From the NCBI RefSeq assembly GCF_002930645.1, contig NZ_PSNW01000010.1, forward strand, positions 109,391 through 173,390: DNA of 64,000 nucleotides, in the 5' to 3' direction. Each line of letters starts with the position of its first letter. Positions within the stretch are counted from its first letter, which is position 1. The translations under genes and the position numbers were made by a program. Positions 18,386 through 26,351 of the stretch are shown here, piece after piece. The notes under the pieces were generated by a model. The model did not search any database. It was not told the origin of the DNA and saw only the letters and a list, made by a program, of their open reading frames with translations. This stretch comes from Solimonas fluminis. GTDB lineage: Bacteria > Pseudomonadota > Gammaproteobacteria > Nevskiales > Nevskiaceae.

Positions 18386-19456
18386 TCAGGTCGAAGGCGC
18401 CGCGACGGCAGCGTAGTCCTGCGAGGACCAGTGGACGTGCTGCACCCGCCAGCCCTGAGGGGTCTTGCGCAGCAGGATCGTCTCGGTACTCAGTACGTCG
18501 ATGGGCCGGCCCTTGGACGACTGTCCACGGATGCGGTACTCCGAGTTGACCCAGGCACTGTCGCCGCTGCTGCCGGAAACGCGCTTGAGCAGATCGATCT
18601 TCGAGGCCTTGAGGAAGGCCGCATCCGCGCCGGCGTGCAAGGCCAGGAACTCGTCGCGCGAGCGCTCGGCGCCGCCGCCCTCGTAGACCAGCAGGTCGTC
18701 GGTCAGCCAGTACGAGAGGACCGCCCGATCGCCCGCCTTCAAGGCCGATCGGAAGGCTTCCACGGCCTTCTCGGCCTCCGGCGCGGCCGATCCAGCCTCC
18801 GGCATCTGCATTTGCGACATGTCCATGCCGCCATGGCCACCGTGAGCATCGCCGCCCGATGGAGGCGCCGCAGCCGGCGCCGCGTCGTCGTGATCCATGC
18901 CCGAATCCCCTTCGCCCCGCGCCGTGAGGATCTGGTATTGCTCCGGGGTCAGCGAGGGCAGCTTCTGGAGAAACGCCACCATCGCCCAGATGCGCTGATC
19001 GTCGTGCGTCGCGCCCCAGGCCGGCATCGCGGTCATCTTCAGACCGTGCTTGATGATCCAGAACTGGCGGGCGGCGCTGGCCTTCTCGTCGCCGTGGTCG
19101 TGCTCATCCTGTCCTTCCCCGTGCATGCCGGCCGGCATGGCCAGGTTGGGAGGCTTCGGATACAGGCCGATCGACATGTCCGATTCGCTCTTCCCCGGCT
19201 TCAGGTGACAGCCGGCGCACATGTCGTTGTAGTCCGCGCCGCCGGCCAGCAGCATCTGCGAGTCGTCGAGCGCCGGTACAGATATGTTCTTGGTGCGAAC
19301 CGCGATCGAGCGCTCGCGCAGGGTCTCCAGGGCCAGGTAGACCGGCCTGGTGTGAGCGTCGTCGGCCCCGATGGGGTAGGCCCCGGAGTAGATGAAGCCG
19401 ATGGCGCCGAGTACGCCGACGACCAATAGCAGGAGCAGGGGTTTGAGGAATTTCAT
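18386..19456 (-). CDS. Membrane-anchored cytochrome c fused to an NTF2-like domain
   Basis: 356 aa. N-terminal membrane anchor (residues 4-24), one haem site CAGCH (80-84) with a likely distal Met in MTAMPAWG (about 144), a His/Asp/Met-rich linker ([31 protein letters not shown]), and a C-terminal SnoaL/DUF4440-type NTF2-like fold (about 230-356; [28 protein letters not shown]). It follows the multicopper oxidase by 18 bases. Inferred: the cytochrome takes electrons released by Cu(I) oxidation. The NTF2-like part has no evident ligand. Confidence 0.82.
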   Translation of the reverse strand: MKFLKPLLLLLVVGVLGAIGFIYSGAYPIGADDAHTRPVYLALETLRERSIAVRTKNISVPALDDSQMLLAGGADYNDMCAGCHLKPGKSESDMSIGLYPKPPNLAMPAGMHGEGQDEHDHGDEKASAARQFWIIKHGLKMTAMPAWGATHDDQRIWAMVAFLQKLPSLTPEQYQILTARGEGDSGMDHDDAAPAAAPPSGGDAHGGHGGMDMSQMQMPEAGSAAPEAEKAVEAFRSALKAGDRAVLSYWLTDDLLVYEGGGAERSRDEFLALHAGADAAFLKASKIDLLKRVSGSSGDSAWVNSEYRIRGQSSKGRPIDVLSTETILLRKTPQGWRVQHVHWSSQDYAAVAAPST

Positions 19457-19474
19457 GACCAGGCCTTTGGGAGA

Positions 19475-20911
19475 TCAGCCGCCGTGTTGGGAGTGGTCCA
19501 TCTTCGGCATGGCCGGCGTCGCTGCCGGCTCCTGCCGCGGTCCATACGGATCACGCCGCGGCGGATTGCCGAAGTCGGGATCACTGGAGATACGCCGTGC
19601 GATCTTGTCGGGTGGATTGCGGTACCAGCCCGGATCGCGGTAGTCCCCGGCCGGCTGGTTGTCCCGCACCTTCACGACCGTGAACATGCCGCCCATCTCG
19701 ATGGGGCCGTACAGTCCTTCGCCGGTCATCATCGGCAGCGTGTTCTCGGGACCCTTCAGGCCCATGGCCACATGGCCACCGTGCTCGGCCATGCCGTAGC
19801 GGCCCATGGCCCCATAGCCGGGCAGCATCTTGCGGATGTCGGCTTCCACGCCGGACTGGTCGACGCCGACCAGGTTGGGGATGCCATGTCCCATCGGCCC
19901 CATCGTGTGATGCGCCATATGGCAGTGGAAGGCCCAGTCACCGGGTTCGGTAGCGACAAACTCGATGTCGCGGATCTGTCCGACACCTACGATCTCGGTC
20001 ACCTCGCGACGCCATTGCGCCTCGGGCCAACGACCGCCATCCGAGCCGGTGACCCAGAACGGATTGCTGTGCAGGTGTATCGGGTGATTCCACATCGACA
20101 GGTTGGCAATCCGGATGCGCGCTCGCTCGCCGGTGCGCATCACCAGGTTTTCGATCGCCGGGAAGGTCTTGCTGTTGAAGGTCCACAGATCGAAGTCCTG
20201 CATGATGCTGGGGTCGGGGCGATAGGTGCCCGGGTGCAGTGCCCAGTTGTGCAGCAGGAAGGTGTAGTCGCGGTCGATCTGGACGCCTTCACCGTCCTTG
20301 GGATGGATGATGAACATGCCCATCATGCCGAACGCCATCTGCGTCATTTCGTCGGCATGCGGGTGATACATGTGCGAGCCGTGCTGCTTGAGCGTGTACT
20401 CGTAGACGAAGGTCTCGCCCGGCTGGATGTGCGGCTGGTTCAGACCGCCGACGCCATCGAAACCGTTCGGCAGGTCGATGCCATGCCAGTGCACGCTGGT
20501 CGGCTCGCCCAGGCGATTGGTGACGAAGATGCGCACGCGATCGCCCTCGACCGCCTCGATCGTCGGCCCCGGGGTCGTCCCGTTATAGCCCCAGCACTTG
20601 GCTCGGGAGCCTGGCGCGAACTCGTGCTCGATCTCCTCGGCGACCAGGTGGAACTCCTTGACGCCGCCTTTCAACTTGTACGGCAGGGTCCAGCCATTGA
20701 GCGTGCGCACCGGTAGGTAGCCCTGCGGATGCCGCTTGATCGTGGCGGGCACCTTCAGCCCAGGGGCAGGGGTGCTGGCCGTCCCGGCGCCGCGCATGCC
20801 CGGCATGTCGGCCATGTTGTGGCCCTCGTGTTGGGCGAGGGCGGGAGCGCTGGCCAGAAGGCCAGCGCCACTCGCGCCCATCATCTGCAGCAGGTCGCGT
20901 CTCGTGACCAT
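19475..20911 (-). CDS. Multicopper oxidase, Tat-exported, copper-resistance type
   Basis: 478 aa. A Tat-like start (VTRRDLLQMMGASGAGLLASAPALA) precedes the copper sites in order: SVHWHGIDLP (about 139-148), HGSHMYHPHADE (177-188), NHPIHLHSNPFW and HCHMAHHTM. These supply the type 1, 2 and 3 ligands. A Met/His-rich C-terminal tail is short. Known: such periplasmic oxidases convert Cu(I) to less toxic Cu(II). The start overlaps the stop of the Met-rich small protein by one base (TGATG), implying coupled translation. It is shorter than PcoA/CopA oxidases (about 600 aa). Confidence 0.93.
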   Translation of the reverse strand: MVTRRDLLQMMGASGAGLLASAPALAQHEGHNMADMPGMRGAGTASTPAPGLKVPATIKRHPQGYLPVRTLNGWTLPYKLKGGVKEFHLVAEEIEHEFAPGSRAKCWGYNGTTPGPTIEAVEGDRVRIFVTNRLGEPTSVHWHGIDLPNGFDGVGGLNQPHIQPGETFVYEYTLKQHGSHMYHPHADEMTQMAFGMMGMFIIHPKDGEGVQIDRDYTFLLHNWALHPGTYRPDPSIMQDFDLWTFNSKTFPAIENLVMRTGERARIRIANLSMWNHPIHLHSNPFWVTGSDGGRWPEAQWRREVTEIVGVGQIRDIEFVATEPGDWAFHCHMAHHTMGPMGHGIPNLVGVDQSGVEADIRKMLPGYGAMGRYGMAEHGGHVAMGLKGPENTLPMMTGEGLYGPIEMGGMFTVVKVRDNQPAGDYRDPGWYRNPPDKIARRISSDPDFGNPPRRDPYGPRQEPAATPAMPKMDHSQHGG

Positions 20912-21225
20912 CAGTGGCCTCCGTGACCGTCAGCAGGCGGCTTGCCGCGACCCGACTTCTGGTCCATGCCCTTCATCTGGGAATGGTCCATGCCACCCAT
21001 GCCGTCGGCCGGCTTCTTCTGGCCCATGCACTTCTCGTGCATCGCCTTGGCCACCGGGTCGTTCATGTCCATCTTCGACATGTCCATGTTCTTCATCGAG
21101 GCGCAATCGGGGCCGGCCTTCGCGGCGGCGGCTTCCTTGGCGTGCTCGGCCGGATCGTGGGCCCAGCTGCCCTGCGCAAACAGAACAGCGGCGGCGACCA
21201 GGGTGCTGCGGAAAAGCGTGTTCAT
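20911..21225 (-). CDS. Small Met/His-rich periplasmic copper-binding protein
   Basis: 104 aa from ATG 21225. The signal peptide MNTLFRSTLVAAAVLFAQGSWA is followed by Met-rich clusters (MKNMDMSKMDMNDP, MGGMDHSQMKGMDQ) and a C-terminal HGGH, with two cysteines. A longer start at 21285 would place 20 residues before the signal and is rejected. The gene lies between the TolC-type lipoprotein and the oxidase, overlapping the latter by one base. It is probably a periplasmic Cu(I) carrier feeding the oxidase or outer-membrane factor (inference). No Pfam family was recognised. Confidence 0.78.
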   Translation of the reverse strand: MNTLFRSTLVAAAVLFAQGSWAHDPAEHAKEAAAAKAGPDCASMKNMDMSKMDMNDPVAKAMHEKCMGQKKPADGMGGMDHSQMKGMDQKSGRGKPPADGHGGH

Positions 21226-21274
21226 CGGGTAACTCCTACGTGAGAAACGCCGGGGGGCGTCGGGGGAAAAGGTT

Positions 21275-23044
21275 TCAGTGGGCATGCGGCTGCTCCTGGA
21301 TCACGGGTTGCTCGACATCCTTACGTCGCCTGGGCGGCGCCGGCATTTCGTGCTTCATGCCGGGCATCGGCATGTCGCCCATGTCGTGGTCGCCGCTTTG
21401 GGCGTCCTTGGCGGGCGTGGAGGATTGGCCGTGCTGGCTGTGGTCCATCGGCATCGCCGGGCCCTTGCCAGGCTTCATGCCGTGACCGGCGTGGCCGGAA
21501 TTGGAAGGCGCGGAATCGGGTTGCGAGGACTTCATGCCCGGCATTCCTGGCATGGACTCCATGCCCTCCATCCCTTCCATATCGTCCATCCCTTCCATGC
21601 CATCCATGCCCGGCATGCCCATCTTCGAGTGGTCCATCGCAGCAGCGCCCTTGGGGCGCGTCAGCTCGGCCGGATCGAGTGTCGCCTCGACCGGCTGGTC
21701 GCTGCTGGGCAGCCTGCGCCCGACGGCCTGGGTGAGTTCGGCGCGGGCGATCCAGTAGTCCCGCACGGCTTCCAGATAGCCGGCATAGGCTTCGTACTCC
21801 TGCTGCTTGGCGACGAGCAGTTCGAAGATGCCGACCAGCATGTAGTTGACCTCTTCCTGCATGCGGGCCACGACGGCCTCGCGCTGCGGAATCAGGGCAT
21901 CGCGGTAGCGCTCCGCCCGGGTCTTGGCCGAAACGAGCTTGGCGTAGGCCAGCTTGACCTCGTTGCCGCTGTCGAGAACCGCCTCGTCGAGACTGGCTTC
22001 GGCCTGGGCGAGCGAGGCCTGCGCTGCCGCGACGCGACCGCCGCCCCAGTTGAAGAGCGGCAACTCCAGTTCCAGCGTCGGGCCGACATTGATCGAGCCG
22101 TCGAAGTCCTTTTCGCGCTCGGCGCCGATCTGGATGCCATTGATCAGGCGGGTGCGGCGCTCCAATCCGAACCGGGCAGCCAGGGCTTCGGCATTCTTGC
22201 GGGCACTCGCGACGTCCAGCCGCGACTCGGCAGCGAGCTTGGACAGGGCATCGAGCTCGTCCTCGCGCGGCAGCGGTTCGGCCAGGCGGGCTTCGAGCGC
22301 CCAGACGTCCTGGGAGGATGAGAGGCCCATCAAGCGGTGCAGCTTGCTGCGCGCCTCGATGGCTTCGGCTCTGGCGGCGAGGGCGTCAAGCTCCGCCTGG
22401 CTGGCCGAGGCCTGTTCCATGGCCAGTTCGCGGCGGTTGATGTTGCCGGCATCGAAGAAGCGCTGACCGAGACCCGCCGAGGCGCGTGCGGCCTTCGCGA
22501 CCGCTTCGCGCATCTGCGCCAGCTGTTCGGCACCCACCGCCTCGTAGTAGGCCGCCTCGACTTCGCTTGCCAGATTCAGTGTCCGGGAGGCGAGGGACAG
22601 CTTGGCGCTTTCGAACTGCGCGCCGGCAAAGCGGGAGTTGGCTGGCAGGAACAGCAGGTTGACGAAATTCACGGCGATGCCGAGCGTGAGGCTGGCGTTG
22701 GCTGCCGTGGGGTCGCCAGGTGAGAGGCGCACCGCGCTCAGGACCGGATTGGCCAGGCGCCCGGCGTCATAGACCTGCGCGGCGGCGAACCCCAGCTCGG
22801 CGGTATCGCGGCGCAAGCCGGGGTTGTTGAGCAGGGCCAACTGGACCGCGATCTCCGGGGTCAGCGGTCGGTCCAGCGCCTGTCGCGTAAAGGCGGCCGC
22901 ATCGCCGCCACTCGGCGCCGATCGACCATGCGAGCGGGCCAGGTCGGCGACGTCGGAGCGTCCCCAGTCCGAAGGAATGCTGGCGCAGCCACTGAGCAGC
23001 GCTGCGGAAAGCGCTGGTACATAGAGATATTTTCGGGGAACCAC
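21275..23044 (-). CDS. TolC-family outer-membrane lipoprotein with Met/His-rich C-terminal tail
   Basis: 589 aa from GTG 23044, chosen because GGGAGG lies just upstream and the product then begins with a lipoprotein signal (YVPALSAALLSGC, lipobox LSGC). The OEP core (to about residue 460) has the usual duplicated coiled-coil regions. After it comes a tail of over 100 residues with repeated GM, MD, ME and H motifs (for example MGMPGMDGMEGMDDMEG, MPMDHSQHG), ending KDVEQPVIQEQPHAH. The tail is not part of ordinary TolC proteins. A copper-binding periplasmic extension is inferred. No RND partner is adjacent. Confidence 0.85.
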   Translation of the reverse strand: MVPRKYLYVPALSAALLSGCASIPSDWGRSDVADLARSHGRSAPSGGDAAAFTRQALDRPLTPEIAVQLALLNNPGLRRDTAELGFAAAQVYDAGRLANPVLSAVRLSPGDPTAANASLTLGIAVNFVNLLFLPANSRFAGAQFESAKLSLASRTLNLASEVEAAYYEAVGAEQLAQMREAVAKAARASAGLGQRFFDAGNINRRELAMEQASASQAELDALAARAEAIEARSKLHRLMGLSSSQDVWALEARLAEPLPREDELDALSKLAAESRLDVASARKNAEALAARFGLERRTRLINGIQIGAEREKDFDGSINVGPTLELELPLFNWGGGRVAAAQASLAQAEASLDEAVLDSGNEVKLAYAKLVSAKTRAERYRDALIPQREAVVARMQEEVNYMLVGIFELLVAKQQEYEAYAGYLEAVRDYWIARAELTQAVGRRLPSSDQPVEATLDPAELTRPKGAAAMDHSKMGMPGMDGMEGMDDMEGMEGMESMPGMPGMKSSQPDSAPSNSGHAGHGMKPGKGPAMPMDHSQHGQSSTPAKDAQSGDHDMGDMPMPGMKHEMPAPPRRRKDVEQPVIQEQPHAH

Positions 23045-23148
23045 AAATCCTCCCAGGAATCCATGAGCATTGATCCGCGGCGCTCGGGCCACGGCATAGC
23101 CACGGGGTTGCGGGCAGGGGTCGCCTGCGCCGCAAACGCGGCTTCAAC

Positions 23149-23586
23149 TCAGGACATACTGGGGGGACGGATCAGGGCGAGGATATGCGCGCCCGAGGGC
23201 GCGACAGACGCCGGAGCGGCGTGCTGACTCCCGACGGGAATGTCGAGAGTGGAGGGAGAGAAGATCGCCGCGACACCGGGGCAGGCGCCGCTGCAGCCTA
23301 CCTTGGCGCAGTCGCAGCCGCACTCGCAGCCAGGGACCTTGATGGTTTTGGTCTCGCCATCAGCGGCGGCCATCATATGGCCGGCGTGTTCTGCCTGCTG
23401 CTGCATCATGGCCGCGTGGTCGTGATGCATGGCCGCATGATCCGACGGCATCGCCTGTGCGGCCGGAGCCGACATAGCGCCCGGCGGGTGCCTGCAGGAC
23501 ATGCCCACGACGCCGGCCATCGCCTGGAACGAGAACGTCCAGGCGAGCAGTACGGCCAGAAAGGGCTTGAGCAGGCGCATCGTCAT
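23149..23586 (-). CDS. Small exported Cys/His/Met-rich protein, first gene of the ten-gene operon
   Basis: 145 aa from ATG 23586 (ATG 23580 is possible; GGTAAG spacing favours 23586). The signal peptide ends near FSFQAMAGV. The mature part has HAAMHHDHAAMMQQQAEHAGHMM and then the cysteine cluster VPGCECGCDCAKVGCSGACPG. The ligand set suits binding of several Cu or Zn ions. No family was recognised. It lies just downstream of a 10-bp inverted repeat and 104 bases before the TolC-type gene, so it probably opens the 23.6-12.9 kb transcript. Confidence 0.7.
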   Translation of the reverse strand: MTMRLLKPFLAVLLAWTFSFQAMAGVVGMSCRHPPGAMSAPAAQAMPSDHAAMHHDHAAMMQQQAEHAGHMMAAADGETKTIKVPGCECGCDCAKVGCSGACPGVAAIFSPSTLDIPVGSQHAAPASVAPSGAHILALIRPPSMS

Positions 23587-23591
23587 AGTGT

Positions 23592-23617
23592 CTTACCAGC
23601 GCTTAGTCGCTGGCAAG
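23592..23617 (-). promoter_or_regulatory. Inverted repeat (10-6-10, one mismatch) upstream of the ten-gene operon
   Basis: On the plus strand, CTTACCAGCG and CGCTGGCAAG flank CTTAGT, matching at nine of ten positions. The repeat ends only 5 bases before the start codon of the first gene, which fits a repressor site or MerR-type element. On the minus strand a TTGCCA -35-like box lies in one arm, but no good -10 is seen. No known copper box was matched with confidence. Confidence 0.4.
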
Positions 23618-23682
23618 TGGGGAAAGTTCATCATCTGCCTGAACATTAAAGGCTTGAGTCTGGAGCCGACTCCGGGGTTATA

Positions 23683-23708
23683 GGGCCCGAGCTGGCTCGC
23701 CCGGGCCC
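23683..23708 (-). terminator. Hairpin after the TonB-dependent receptor gene
   Basis: GGGCCCGAGC pairs with GCTCG plus GGGCCC across a short loop with one internal bulge. It lies 8 bases beyond the receptor stop (23716, minus strand) and is likely to act as its terminator, although no U-run follows. Confidence 0.45.
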
Positions 23709-23715
23709 CACTGCG

Positions 23716-25881
23716 TCAGAACTTGTACTCGAAGCCACCCTGCACCAGACGTGGCGCACCGGTCAGGATGCCTCGGGTTCGATCGACGATGTAGTCCTTG
23801 TCGGCCAGATTCTTTCCGGTGATGAAGAGGCTCAGACCCGCGACCGATGGCACCCGGTAGTTCGCGGCCGCGTTCCAGATCAGGCTGCTGTCGATCTTCC
23901 CGATCTGGCCGGTTCCATCCGCCGGGGCCTGCTCTGAATTGGCGAAGTCACTGAACTGGTCGTCGATGAATACGCCCTCTAGGCGCAGGTCAAAGCCAGC
24001 CGTGTGTTCATAACCGATGGTTCCGGTTATGAGGTTCCTGGGCGCATACGGCAGCCGCTTGCCGGCCGCGCTGCCCGGAACCGGATCGCCGGCCGCGCAG
24101 GTGGCTCCGGAGGCGACGACGCAGCGCAAGGGAGTTTCCGACTTCGCCGTGGGCAAGAGCGTGTAGGCGATCTCCATGAAGGGGCGCTGGCTCCAGCCAA
24201 GCAGTCGACCGATCTCAGCGCGGCCGGAGAATTCAATGCCCTGGTACAGCGTTTCTCCCACTGCCAGGGGGGTGCTGCCGCCCGCGATCGAGCCCACGGC
24301 GATCTGCCGGCGGAAGTCGGTGCGGAATGCGGTGAGCTCCAGGGCCACTCCGGCAACCGGTCGCGCGCGCAGGCCGAGCTCGTAGTTGACGCTTTGCTCG
24401 GCGTCCAGATCCACGCTGGTGCCGCTATTGCTGACGATGTCCTCGGTACGGGGCGGGGCGAAGCCGCGATGCACGCTGGCATACGCCGTGTAGGCATCGT
24501 TGACCTGGTAATTGAGACCAAGGGCAGGCAGCAGCTCGGTCAGGTCGGAGTCACCGCTGGCACCGGTCAACCGATTCTTGCGCTCGTATCGGACGTTCTC
24601 CAGTCGCAGGCTGGGAATCAGCGACAGCTTGCCGAAGCCAAAGCGGTTCTGGATGAAGGCAGAGTACGCGTCGGTCCGCCGCTCGTTGCTCTCGGCAGTC
24701 GCGCCGGTGCGGGCGGTGGGCGATGTACCGTTCAACTGCAGGCGGTCCTGGTATTCAAAGTGCGCGCGCACCCCGGCCTGCAGTTCATTGTTCAGACCAA
24801 ACAGCCCGTGACTGAGGCGGTATCGGGGTTCGACGCCGTAGGTGTAGTAGTCGCGCAGGCGTCCCTGAGCGCTGGCACAGGTATCCGGGTCGACCACGGT
24901 GCCGGCACGCCGGGCCGCAGTGAAGGCCGCGCCGCACTGGCCATCCGTGGTGCTGGAAGCCTGTCGCCACCAGTCTCGCGAGAAATCGGCCCAGTACACC
25001 TGGGTAGTCAGAGACGAAGCGGGATTGATGGTCCAGCGCTCGCTCAAGGACAGCCCCATCCGCTCAGCGTCGAACTCGTCATTCTTGAACGGGTTGTAGC
25101 GGGCTCCGAAATTGGCGTACTCGGCGTCCGTCAGGCCCGAGTAGGTGACGGTCGAATCTTCGGTGTAGTAGTTCGCCCGGGCAATCAGCTGGTGCTCGGC
25201 CGACAGGTCAAAAACGCCCTTCAGGTTGAGATCGTTGAGCTCGGTATCCGTATTGTCGCGCGCGCCCTGGCCCTGTTTGCGCACGTAGTCCAGCAGCAAG
25301 CCCTTGCCGCCGACGAAAGCATGGCCATTGAAGTAGTCCCGGCTTCCTCCCGTCAGGGCGACGCCGGCAGACAGTTCCTGCGGTGGAATGGGGGTGATGT
25401 AGTTGATGACGCCGCCGATGGTCTGCGGGCCATAGAGGTTCATGGTCGAACCCTTCAGGACTTCGATGCGATCGAACCGGTCGACGGGAGGATGGTAGTA
25501 GCTCGCGTTGTCGCCGTAGGGCGCATAGGCCAGCGGTATCCCGTCTTCCAGGAGCAGGATCTTGGTGGAGCGCGTCGGGTTCAGGCCGCGAATGCCGATG
25601 TTGGGACGCAGTCCCAGCCCCTCCTCATCGCGCACGTTCACACCGGGGGCTTTTCGGAGTGCCTCATTGGTCGTGAAGACCCGGGAGGCTTCCAGGGTCT
25701 CCGAGTCGATCGTGGCATTGCTGCCCGCCAGGGCATCCGCCTCCAGCGGCGAGCCGACGACGGTGACTGCTTCCAAGACCACGGGCGCCGCCCGTCCGGC
25801 GGCCGACTCGATCGGCTCTGCTGCGACCGGGTTGGCCGTAAATGCGGCCGACGCCAAACCCCACGCCATCTTGTGTTTCAT
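23716..25881 (-). CDS. TonB-dependent receptor (FecA-like)
   Basis: 721 aa from ATG 25881 (25905 adds 8 residues before the signal). The signal sequence ends near NPVAAEP. The plug domain has TNEALRKAPGVNVRDEEGLGLRPNIGIRGLNPTR and ends VINYITPIP. A 22-strand barrel follows to the C-terminal GGFEYKF (aromatic last residue). It imports a large chelate, probably a ferric siderophore or other metal chelate, using TonB. A Fur-box-like sequence lies about 45 bases upstream. No biosynthesis or periplasmic binding genes are adjacent. Confidence 0.92.
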   Translation of the reverse strand: MKHKMAWGLASAAFTANPVAAEPIESAAGRAAPVVLEAVTVVGSPLEADALAGSNATIDSETLEASRVFTTNEALRKAPGVNVRDEEGLGLRPNIGIRGLNPTRSTKILLLEDGIPLAYAPYGDNASYYHPPVDRFDRIEVLKGSTMNLYGPQTIGGVINYITPIPPQELSAGVALTGGSRDYFNGHAFVGGKGLLLDYVRKQGQGARDNTDTELNDLNLKGVFDLSAEHQLIARANYYTEDSTVTYSGLTDAEYANFGARYNPFKNDEFDAERMGLSLSERWTINPASSLTTQVYWADFSRDWWRQASSTTDGQCGAAFTAARRAGTVVDPDTCASAQGRLRDYYTYGVEPRYRLSHGLFGLNNELQAGVRAHFEYQDRLQLNGTSPTARTGATAESNERRTDAYSAFIQNRFGFGKLSLIPSLRLENVRYERKNRLTGASGDSDLTELLPALGLNYQVNDAYTAYASVHRGFAPPRTEDIVSNSGTSVDLDAEQSVNYELGLRARPVAGVALELTAFRTDFRRQIAVGSIAGGSTPLAVGETLYQGIEFSGRAEIGRLLGWSQRPFMEIAYTLLPTAKSETPLRCVVASGATCAAGDPVPGSAAGKRLPYAPRNLITGTIGYEHTAGFDLRLEGVFIDDQFSDFANSEQAPADGTGQIGKIDSSLIWNAAANYRVPSVAGLSLFITGKNLADKDYIVDRTRGILTGAPRLVQGGFEYKF

Positions 25882-25924
25882 GTTTGTTGTCCAATGGTTG
25901 TTCATGGCGGCGCGGAGAATATAC

Positions 25925-25943
25925 GAGAACGATTGTCATTCGC
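25925..25943 (-). promoter_or_regulatory. Fur-box-like site upstream of the TonB receptor
   Basis: GAGAACGATTGTCATTCGC matches the 19-base Fur consensus at 13 positions by eye, including the central GAT..TCATT core. It sits upstream of the minus-strand receptor gene, where a Fur operator would be expected. Iron control of a receptor in a copper cluster is inferred and untested. Confidence 0.5.
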
Positions 25944-25990
25944 ACCGGTGAAGTGAACTCCAAGGTTTTGAGGGCTCGCCGAACGAGTGC

Positions 25991-26012
25991 TTGACCTTCC
26001 CACCATGGGAAG
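25991..26012 (+). promoter_or_regulatory. CueR-type operator upstream of copZ-like gene
   Basis: A TTGACC -35 box overlaps the palindrome CTTCCCA-CCA-TGGGAAG (25996-26012, perfect 7-3-7), the layout of MerR/CueR promoters in which the operator fills the spacer. The -10 element after it is weak. It would drive the small HMA protein at 26064. The matching regulator is likely the CueR at 28753. Confidence 0.7.
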
Positions 26013-26063
26013 CTGGAAAGTGTCACCGTCCGATCCGCGGATAACGAACAGATGGAGAATTTC

Positions 26064-26255
26064 ATGTACCAGTTCCACGTCCCCAACATGACCTGCGGCC
26101 ACTGCGTTGCGCGTGTCACCAAGGCCTTGCAGTCCGCCGACCACCGCGCGCAAGTCCAAGTCGACCTGGCCAGCAAGACCGTCAGCGTCGAATCGACGGA
26201 AAGCGACGCCGCACTGCGCAAGGCACTTGGCGACGCCGGCTACCCGGTGCACTGA
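26064..26255 (+). CDS. copZ: CopZ-like heavy-metal-associated copper chaperone
   Basis: 63 aa; GGAG lies 8 bases before ATG 26064 (a start at 26052 would add 4 residues). It is a single HMA domain with VPNMTCGHCVARV, the MxCxxC Cu(I) site, and the usual ferredoxin-like pattern. Known: CopZ delivers Cu(I) to CopA-type ATPases. It precedes copA by 96 bases, but each gene has its own MerR-type promoter. Confidence 0.92.
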   Translation: MYQFHVPNMTCGHCVARVTKALQSADHRAQVQVDLASKTVSVESTESDAALRKALGDAGYPVH

Positions 26256-26296
26256 CCCAGCCCTGGAGGCGCTCAGCGAGAACAGTTCGCGGCGCC

Positions 26297-26327
26297 TTGA
26301 CCTTGCCATCGTGGCAACCTTTAGCTT
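26297..26327 (+). promoter_or_regulatory. MerR/CueR-type promoter of copA
   Basis: TTGACC (26297-26302) and TAGCTT (26322-26327) are separated by 19 bases holding the palindrome TTGCCA-TCG-TGGCAA (26303-26317). The long 19-base spacer with an internal palindrome is the hallmark of MerR-family activation. It sits 25 bases before copA. Confidence 0.82.
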
Positions 26328-26351
26328 GTCCGCATATCAGCGAGATTGATC

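Noticed and set aside
24004..25956. 650-codon open frame antisense to the TonB receptor
   Set aside because: It is a high-GC shadow. The minus-strand product has a complete receptor plug and barrel, while the plus-strand product has no recognisable domain or signal.
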